A stretch of DNA of 64,000 nt. Origin: CAVSWT01 sp963777515. Lineage in GTDB: Bacteria; Bacteroidota; Ignavibacteria; Ignavibacteriales; Ignavibacteriaceae. The notes beneath the pieces were generated by a model. The model was not told where the DNA came from. It saw nothing but the letters and a program-made list of their open reading frames with translations, and did not search any database. This document shows positions 57,619-64,000 of the stretch, one piece after another (the stretch's first letter is position 1; every line of letters begins with the position of its first letter). The stretch lies in assembly GCA_963777515.1 (NCBI GenBank), contig CAVZQU010000007.1, positions 496,001-560,000 of the forward strand. The letters run 5' to 3'. A program made the translations under genes and the position numbers.

Positions 57619-59280
57619 CTAAATCTCTGCCAAATATTCATGAACAAGTTTAATAGCCATAGCCCCTTCACCCACAGCAGAAGCTACTCTATTCATGGCA
57701 CCGGCTCTTACATCACCTGCAGAAAAAATACCAGGAATGCAAGTTTCAAGTAAAAAAGGTTCTCTTTCCAGTTTCCATATTTTTTTGAAATTTTCAAACT
57801 TAAATAAATCTCTGCCGGTTTCAATAAAGCCTTTAGAATCTTTTAATATATCTAAGTTTATCCAATCGGTCATTGGCCTAGCACCTATAAAGATAAATAA
57901 TGCACCAGATTCATAAGTTGTTTTGTCTCCTGTTTCAATATTTTCTATGATTAAACATTCAAGTCTGTTTTTCCCCATTGACTCAACAACTCTTGAATTA
58001 GAAATTAATGAAATGTTTTTTGATTTATTAATTTGCTCAATAAGGTAATGTGACATTGATGAATCAAGTGAATTTTTCCTAATTACAATAAAAACATTTT
58101 TTGCAAACCCTGATAAGTACATTGCAGCTTGTCCGGCGGAATTACCTCCACCGACTATAAAAACGTTTTTACCTTTGCATGAATGTGCTTCAGCGGTTGT
58201 TGAACCATAATAAACACCTGCACCAGTAAGCTCAGTAATTCCTTTTATATCTAATGTTCTATAATCGACCCCAGTACTTATTATAATCGTGTGAGTTTTG
58301 ATATTAGAACCATTAGATAAAGATAAAATTTTATAATTGTCTTTAATTTTAATATCAACAACTTCACAAGGAGAAAGCAATTCAACTCCAAATCTTGTGG
58401 CTTGAGTTAATGCTCTTCTTGTTAAATCAGCTCCGGACAGCCCTGAAGGAAATCCAAGATAATTTTCAATTCTTGAACTTGTTCCGGCCTGGCCACCTGG
58501 CGCTTTCTTTTCCAGCATAAGTGTTTTAAGTCCTTCTGTTCCGCCGTAAACTGCCGCTGCCAAACCTGCCGGCCCTGCTCCTATTATTACAACATCATAA
58601 AGTTCTTCCGAAGCTGTTGATTTCAATCCGATTTTTTTTGCTAATTCAATTTCTGTTGGAGATTTTAATAAACTTCCGTCTTCAAATAATATTACCGGTA
58701 ATTCCTCAGTCTTAATTTTATGATTTTGAATAATATTTCAGCTTCTTCATCTTGATTCTATATCCAGCCATTTATATGGAATTAAATTTCCGGTTAAAAA
58801 ATCCTTTAGCTTATGTGATAATGGAGACCACTGATAACCGATAATTTTTATTCCAAAAAATTCCGGAATAAAATTATTCTGCCAGTCCTCAAGCAAGTCC
58901 ATTATAACAGGATAAAGTTTCTCTTCCGGCGGATTCCAAGGTTTAAGGAGGTAATAATCTAACCTTAAATTGTTGATTGCTTTTATAGCAGCTTCGGTAT
59001 CTGAGTAAGCAGTCAGCAAAACTTTTTTTGCTTCAGGAAAAATTACCTTTGCTTTTTCAATAAATTCAGTTCCTTCCATTTCAGGCATCCGTTGGTCTGA
59101 AATAAAAAGTGCAACAGTTTCATTATTTGATTTTAATTCATTAACAGCTTTAATTGCTTCTCCGGCTGATTCAGTTGCCAGTACTTTATATTCATTACGA
59201 AATTTATTTCGAACATCGCGTTGGATGGCTCTAAGTACTTGAACATCATCATCAATTATTATTATGAATGGAAGTTTCAT
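57619..59280 (-). CDS. Response regulator fused to glutaredoxin-like and thioredoxin-reductase-like domains (two frameshifts)
   Basis: The first part (58747-59280) is a receiver domain (DDD at 10-12, phosphoacceptor D62 in SDQRMP, T90, K113), followed by a short thioredoxin-fold-like segment beginning GYQWSPLSHKL. One-base shifts at 58752-58753 and 58724-58727 join it to DEEAEILFKNHKIKTEELPVILFEDG and on to the FAD-binding VIIGAGPAGLAAAVYGG and NADPH-binding VFIVGGGNSAGQAA. The C terminus has IFSAGDVRAGAMNRVASAVG. The redox CxxC of glutaredoxin is replaced by S-P-L-S, and the thioredoxin-reductase CATC by GSTTAEA..C. The layout matches the 'fused response regulator/thioredoxin-disulfide reductase' family. 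Its kinase lies 4 bases upstream. Confidence 0.85.
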
Positions 59281-59284
59281 CTTG

Positions 59285-60712
59285 TTAGTCTTTATTTAAA
59301 TGATTTTGAGAAACCGGGAATGAGATAATAAATTCAGTTTTGCCGGGAATCGAATCAACTGTTATTTCCCCTTTATGCTTATCAATTACATTTTTGACTA
59401 TATCAAGGCCAATGCCGGTTCCTTCTCCTACTTTTTTTGTTGTAAAAAAAGGATCAAATATACGGGAGAGAATTTCCCTTGGAATGCCGGTACCATTGTC
59501 TGTGATCCGTACTTCTATATTTTCTTTATCACATTTTGTTTGGATTATAATTTCACCTTTTTGCGGTACAGCAAAGATTGCATTGTCAATAATATTAGTC
59601 CAAACCTGGTTTAATTCACCAATGTAAACTTCGACTTCCGGCAAATCTTCACAATATAATTTTTTAACCGATATGTTTTTCTCGCGAATTTTGTAGCCAA
59701 GTAAAATAAGAGTATCATCTATATCTTTATGAATGTCTGTGCTGTACAGATCGCCTGCTCTATCCATATGAACGTGAGATTTGATAGCTCCAACTAGCAT
59801 AGAAATGCGTCCGGCAGCATCTTCAAGATCTTTTATTATTCTTTCGGAGCTTAATAAGTTTTCCAACCATTCCAGAATACATTTAAATGCTTCACTGCTT
59901 ACCTGGCTTTGAGTTTCCTTTAAATCATTAATCAAAATACCTGCTTCAGTTAATGTTTCAGCAATTTCATTACTGTTGTCCACTCCTTTTTCAATTAACC
60001 AATCGTTTAGTTCATCTTCTTTCTGAATAATTTGAAGCGGAGTTAGCTTAGTTTTTGATGAATGGTGAGTTTTCTTATTTAATACTATTTCTCTTATATT
60101 TTTAATAAGTTCTGGCGAAACATTATTCATTAATAAGTCTTCTGTAAGCTTAAAATTTTGTTTTAATCTTTCATCCAGCTCTTCGGATATTCTATTAATT
60201 GCGGCAGCAGGGTTATTCATTTCATGTGCAATACCAGCGGCAAGCTTACCGAGAGCACTTACTTTTTCCTGCTGCATTTTAGCGGTTGCAAAAACACGGG
60301 CTCTTTCAGTCATGTAACCAATTAAACGCTGAATTAAAGAGTAATTTAGCTGCTCTAATTCTTGAAAATATTTCTTATGAAGTTTCAGTACTCTTACTTT
60401 TCCTACCGCATATGCGTTTCCCGGTGAAGTTTTAAGTCTTGAATATGGTAGTACACCGGTTACACCCCCAGTGAGTTCATTATTTTCAATGGTATGGAAA
60501 TGGACAAGTTGACCATTAACATTTTGAAAAAAGTTCATTTTGCCTTCAATGAAAAAAATCATTTCATCAATGGGTTCACCGGTTTGAATTATTACATCCC
60601 CATCGTCATATTCTTCATATTTCGAATGATCTAAAATCCAGTAAAGATGTTCTTCCGGTAAATCCTTCAAAGCAATATTCTTTTTTACTTCGTCAATTGT
60701 TATTGATTTCAT
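59285..60712 (-). CDS. Histidine kinase with N-terminal cNMP-binding-like domain
   Basis: The 475-residue protein has a cyclic-nucleotide-binding-type beta barrel (about 15-125), the phospho-acceptor H163 in GKLAAGIAHEMNNPAA, a long helical region, and an HATPase domain with N box WTNIIDNAIFAV, DNGTGIPRE and GTGIGLDIVK. The phosphate-binding cassette reads TSPGNAYAV where cAMP receptors have an RxA motif, so nucleotide binding is doubtful. No membrane segment; cytoplasmic. It should phosphorylate the fused regulator encoded next to it. Confidence 0.88.
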   Translation of the reverse strand: MKSITIDEVKKNIALKDLPEEHLYWILDHSKYEEYDDGDVIIQTGEPIDEMIFFIEGKMNFFQNVNGQLVHFHTIENNELTGGVTGVLPYSRLKTSPGNAYAVGKVRVLKLHKKYFQELEQLNYSLIQRLIGYMTERARVFATAKMQQEKVSALGKLAAGIAHEMNNPAAAINRISEELDERLKQNFKLTEDLLMNNVSPELIKNIREIVLNKKTHHSSKTKLTPLQIIQKEDELNDWLIEKGVDNSNEIAETLTEAGILINDLKETQSQVSSEAFKCILEWLENLLSSERIIKDLEDAAGRISMLVGAIKSHVHMDRAGDLYSTDIHKDIDDTLILLGYKIREKNISVKKLYCEDLPEVEVYIGELNQVWTNIIDNAIFAVPQKGEIIIQTKCDKENIEVRITDNGTGIPREILSRIFDPFFTTKKVGEGTGIGLDIVKNVIDKHKGEITVDSIPGKTEFIISFPVSQNHLNKD

Positions 60713-61061
60713 AATTACATAATATTTTAATTATATAAAATAGAATGACCTGCACCTACTATAAAACAATACTTGAGTGAAAGATATGAATAAAAATATC
60801 TATGAGATATTTTTCAGATAGAATATATATATATATTAGTTGAGATTTAAGCTTAAAGTTGAAGACTTAATTATGTATGTGAAAATCAAATAATTTTTCT
60901 TTAAATGCAATATTTATTTTGATAATTATATAAATACTAATATCTGAATTTAATTGATTATTATCTTCGTTTGCTTTGTTCAAGGGAATAACTTCGTAAT
61001 TATTTACTTAAAAACTCAACACCAATTCCTTCGAGGAATCGGGTTTGTTTGTTAACCAAAT
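60713..61061. other. 349-base regulatory gap with AT-rich hairpin
   Basis: No gene is visible. AAAAATATCT (60792-60801) and AGATATTTTT (60805-60814) form a perfect AT stem, followed by a TA run at about 60822-60837. This is the upstream region of the histidine-kinase operon and could hold its promoter, but I cannot pick one. Near the far end lies a degenerate repeat of the AAACCCAATT family. Confidence 0.4.
61010..61047. repeat. Degenerate member of the AAACCCAATT palindrome family
   Basis: The stem CCAATTCCT/AGGAATCGG with loop TCG, followed by GTTTG, matches the terminators at 22760 and 57538 with three or four changes. It lies 14-50 bases after the stop of the aminopeptidase gene and probably ends its transcript. 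Confidence 0.55.
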
Positions 61062-63114
61062 TTATTTGAGCAACAACATTTTTTTTGTTTGAGTAAATTC
61101 CCCTGCTTTTAATTGATAGAAATAAACTCCGCTTGGTAAGGGCGAATAATTATTCGCCCCTACATTTGAATTAAATTCAACTTCATAATTTCCTGGCTGC
61201 TGATGTTTGTTTACTAAAGTTGCAACTTCATTTCCTAATACATCATAAACTTTTAATTGTACATCAATTAACCCACCCCTCGCCCCTCCAAGGATGGGAT
61301 TGTCCGTTGAGGGGATGGAGTATTTAATTTTAGTAGAAGGATTAAAAGGATTAGGATAATTTTGTTCGAGTTTAAATGTTAAAACATTATTTTGATCTTT
61401 TACTGAATTAGTTGGGATAACATTTTTAAGAATCCAGTTATTCGGATCAAAACTTAAATCTGCTGGTTGTGAAGTAATATTAAATTTAAATTGCTGCTGC
61501 TGCTGGTTATTCATAACTGTTAATAATGTATCTCCTGAAGAAGTATTAACTTTTATTTGAATAGGCATTGTAAAGAATACCGGATTTGTATTTGTGGTTT
61601 GAGAAACATTTAAAGTAACTTCATAGTTGTTGGAACTAATTTCATTTGAACTCCAGCTATATGTATATTTTGGATAATTCTCTCCGTAAATCCATTCTGA
61701 AAAGAAATAACTCAAATCCATTCCTGAAACATTTTCGGCAACGCTTTTAAAATCTTCTGTTGATGCTGAATTATAAGCTAATTTCGGGTCACTGTCATAA
61801 GTTCTAAGAATATGGAAAAAAGTACTGTCCCCCACAATACCGCGAAGCATATGCAAAACACACGCTCCTTTTGAATAGGTACGGCTGGCATCAAATATTT
61901 CGTTGACGGAACTGATATCCTTTACATAGATTGAACCCACTGCATTTTTTGCATTATCCATTTCAACAGCAATCTGGTTGTCATAACTTGTTTTTCCCCC
62001 GATTGCTTCAAGATAAACAGCTTCGGAATATTGAGCAAAGCCTTCATTGAGCCATATGTCCTGCCAGGTTTTGCATGTAACTTTATCCCCAAACCATTGA
62101 TGAGCCAATTCGTGTGATATAACATTTTGACGAAATGTTCTGATCCCCATTGAAGTACAGGTTTGATGTTCCATTGCTCCGCCCCAGCCAAATTCTGCAT
62201 GTCCGTATTTTTCTTTTATAAATGGATACAACCCATATTTTTCTGAAAATACTTTTATCATGTTTGGAGTTTCATCAATTTGAGCCTTTATTGAATCTAA
62301 CTTACCGGGATAAAGATAATGTGTTATCGGCATAGAATCCGGAGCACCTTTGTTGGTGTAATGAAAATAATTAACATACTTTTCATAATTTGTAACAGCA
62401 ATGGAAATTAAATATTGTGCAATTGGATATGAATTTTTCCATTTAAATGTATGAGTATTATTACCGTTATCTACCGTAGATAATTAAAGTTCCGTTTGAA
62501 ACTCCGGTTAATGACTTATCGCACGTTATCCAAACATCGGAAGAATCAGCTTTATCAGCAGGAGTATCTTTGCACGGCCACCAATCACTTGCACCGTATG
62601 GTTCGCTTAATGACCATATAGCAGGTATTCCGTTTGGTATTCCATATTGAGTACTAAATACAAAACTTCCGAATCCACTCGAACCAGGTGTCCCTTGATA
62701 ATAAACTATAATGGAAAATTCTTCATTAAAATTATAAGTTTTATTAAGTGTAATATTTATTTTGGCGTTGCTATGTGTAAAGGCAAGTTTTGTATTTCCA
62801 AGCTTCACAGAATCCACTGTTAAAGTGTTCTGCAAATCCAAAAAGAAAGAATTTAAGCTTGAAGAAGCAGGCTTAGCATTTACCTGTACTTTACCAATTA
62901 GATAGTTAGGATTAGAAGTAACTTTCAATTCAAGTTTATAATATGTCACATCGATCGATGGATCGCCTGGATAAGTTGCTTTTGAAATCGCTAATTCTTT
63001 TTCAAAGCTTTTCTTTTCCATGTCCGCAATTGAATTATATTCCTGGGCAGTTATAATTATTGTCCATACTAAAAAAATGAATAGAACTAAGAAATGTCTC
63101 AATGGAGTCCTCAC
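61062..63114 (-). CDS. Secreted M1-family aminopeptidase with T9SS sorting domain (frameshifted near 62481)
   Basis: The N-terminal frame (62467-63114) has a signal peptide (FLVLFIFLVWTIIITAQ) and the M1 N-domain with WSLSEPYGASDWWPCKD. Dropping one base near 62481 joins NGTLI to STVDNGNNTHTFKWKNSYPIAQ and on to the rest. The catalytic frame has GGAMEHQ (GxMEN motif, with His for Asn) and the zinc site HELAHQWFGDKVTCKTWQDIWLNEGFA. The C terminus is a T9SS type A domain (NYPNPFNPSTKIKYSIPS ... KKMLLLK). Zinc aminopeptidase exported through T9SS; peptide substrates unknown. Two palindromic repeats lie inside the sorting domain. Confidence 0.88.
61140..61159. repeat. Perfect 20-bp palindrome inside the aminopeptidase sorting domain
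   Basis: GGGCGAATAATTATTCGCCC reads the same on both strands. It lies in frame in the C-terminal sorting domain and encodes part of GANNYSP, between EFNSN and PSGVYF. Palindromes of this kind are normally intergenic. Confidence 0.7.
61268..61320. repeat. GC-rich inverted repeat read in frame in the sorting domain
   Basis: CCCCTCCA (61284-61291) and TGAGGGG (61308-61314) flank a short spacer and are preceded by CCCACCCCTCG. The block is translated as STDNPILGGARGG inside the sorting domain, where the neighbouring T9SS proteins have no such residues. The GC-rich base content differs sharply from the surroundings. Confidence 0.65.
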
Positions 63115-63173
63115 TAATAAATAAAATTTATTTTACTATAAATATTTTTCAAGTTCAATTTATAATATTCCCT

Positions 63174-64000
63174 CTAATTAACTTCTTGTATTCTACAAAT
63201 CGGACGGAAATTGCAATATCTGCAGACTTTATTTTCCCTATCTTCAAGGGTCGAAAGATTAAACTTTCCTTCATTAATATTATGAACATACTTTTTTATT
63301 GCATCAATACAAGTTTTAATCAACTCTTCATTTAAAATTATTTTTTCTTCTTCAGTTATCTTTTTCCTGGTTAGATTCATAAAATTCTTTCCAAAATCTT
63401 TTTCATTAAATTTTAATGAATAGATTTCGGCTCCTGCCGGACTAAAGTCTTTATTCATCTGGGCTTTTATAATTTCCTTTGCAGCAAGCATATAAAGCGG
63501 AAGCTGTAAAGAGATTCCTTCATATAGTTCCTCCGCAGAAGGTTTTCTGCCGCTTAGTTTGTAATCAACAACCTTAAATTGATTTTGATCTTCTTGAACA
63601 TCAATCCTGTCTATTTTCCCTCTAACTTTTATATCATCTATTTTAAAATCTTCTTTTGTAAAATATTTGTTTTGCCCGTCCGATATTTTTCCAAATCCCG
63701 TTTCAAAATATTCAGGGATAAATCCTTCAGCGTCATCTCTTTCATTTATTAAAAATTTATACAAAATTGAATTCTTTTTGTCACCATTCAGTCCAAGAAT
63801 TTTTTCTTTTTCATAAAACGTTAATGGTGAATTAAAATTTGCATCCGAAATATTTCTTTCTGCTATTTTGAAAATTAAATCTTCTGCATAATTAAAAGAT
63901 TTATCATCGGCTTCATGTAATGTTATCTTCTTATCATATAAGGTCTTGTAGAACTCATAGAGAATATTATGGAGAATTGTTCCCATCTCCAGCGCTTCAA
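63174..64000 (-). CDS. AddB/RecB-family PD-(D/E)XK nuclease, C-terminal part (runs off window)
   Basis: The visible 275 residues open in frame at the window end (EALEMGTILHNILYEFY). They have the nuclease motifs GKIDRIDV, VVDYKLSGRKP and SLQLPLYMLAA, and end with the iron-sulfur cluster cysteines CRYCNFRPICR. This is the AddB-type C-terminal nuclease used in double-strand-break repair. The start is outside the window; the stop is at 63174. Confidence 0.85.
   Translation of the reverse strand, partial: EALEMGTILHNILYEFYKTLYDKKITLHEADDKSFNYAEDLIFKIAERNISDANFNSPLTFYEKEKILGLNGDKKNSILYKFLINERDDAEGFIPEYFETGFGKISDGQNKYFTKEDFKIDDIKVRGKIDRIDVQEDQNQFKVVDYKLSGRKPSAEELYEGISLQLPLYMLAAKEIIKAQMNKDFSPAGAEIYSLKFNEKDFGKNFMNLTRKKITEEEKIILNEELIKTCIDAIKKYVHNINEGKFNLSTLEDRENKVCRYCNFRPICRIQEVN

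Noticed and set aside
59285..60712. The histidine kinase as a receptor for the product of the cyclase at 216-1298
   Set aside because: The phosphate-binding cassette lacks the usual Arg, and the two loci are 58 kb apart; no support beyond the fold.
1..64000. CRISPR array, tRNA or rRNA genes, insertion sequences, prophage genes
   Set aside because: I looked at the gaps for direct repeats with spacers, tRNA arms (GTTCRANNC) and transposase-like frames and found none.

Overview
The window is 64 kb of AT-rich, gene-dense bacterial chromosome that looks like Ignavibacteria (Ignavibacteriota, the Bacteroidota/Chlorobi group). Three secreted proteins end in the type IX secretion (T9SS) sorting domain with the 'NPFNPST/NPTT ... 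VYDILGNEV.TLVN ... KKMLLLK' pattern typical of that group. There are also Chlorobium-like two-cluster ferredoxins, a PorW/SprE-like TPR lipoprotein and several Bacteroidota-type families (DUF2723, DUF4837, HD plus PycTM). I saw no rRNA, tRNA, CRISPR array, integrase or transposase.

Layout. 0.2-7.1 kb: membrane nucleotide cyclase, PAP2 phosphatase, a divergent HD-PycTM (Pycsar-effector-type) protein, a kinase-like plus beta-barrel outer-membrane protein split by a frameshift, and an SdiA-regulated-type propeller lipoprotein. 7.6-15.2 kb: exonuclease, thioesterase, then a tight minus-strand run of era, DMT transporter, acyP, ispF, dedA, lnt and a threonine aldolase. 15.4-17.1 kb: an ECF sigma/anti-sigma pair divergent from a DUF6249 membrane protein, with two matching ECF-type promoters between them. 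17-28.8 kb: trxB, queG, Rieske protein, MBL hydrolase, cytidylate-kinase-like protein, BON protein, two tandem ferredoxins with matching terminators, LemA/TPM pair, a YidD-like protein with two TPR membrane proteins, and an acyl-CoA dehydrogenase. 29-38 kb: rlmN, a SpoU methyltransferase, AlbA_2 regulator, mtgA, TPR lipoprotein, glnB, secA. 38.4-44.2 kb: two large T9SS cargo proteins and a lipoprotein. 44.4-49.2 kb: glnE and a DUF2723 protein. 49.2-57.4 kb: one minus-strand run greA-ribD-ribE-tilS-hpt-ftsH-lipid kinase-DUF4837. 57.6-60.7 kb: a histidine kinase and a response regulator fused to glutaredoxin-like and thioredoxin-reductase-like domains. 61-64 kb: a T9SS M1 aminopeptidase and the end of an AddB-like nuclease.

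A major caveat is that at least 17 one-base frameshifts interrupt otherwise well-conserved genes, including trxB, lnt, the ECF sigma factor and the SpoU methyltransferase. Many sit in short A/T runs, so uncorrected indels in the assembly are more likely than mass gene decay. Affected genes are given as whole spans with the break position stated.

The most interesting points are the cyclase/HD-PycTM neighbourhood, the divergent ECF promoter pair, the two-component system whose response regulator carries redox folds without their usual cysteines, palindromic repeats read in frame inside a T9SS sorting domain, and a terminator lying across two overlapping convergent stop codons.
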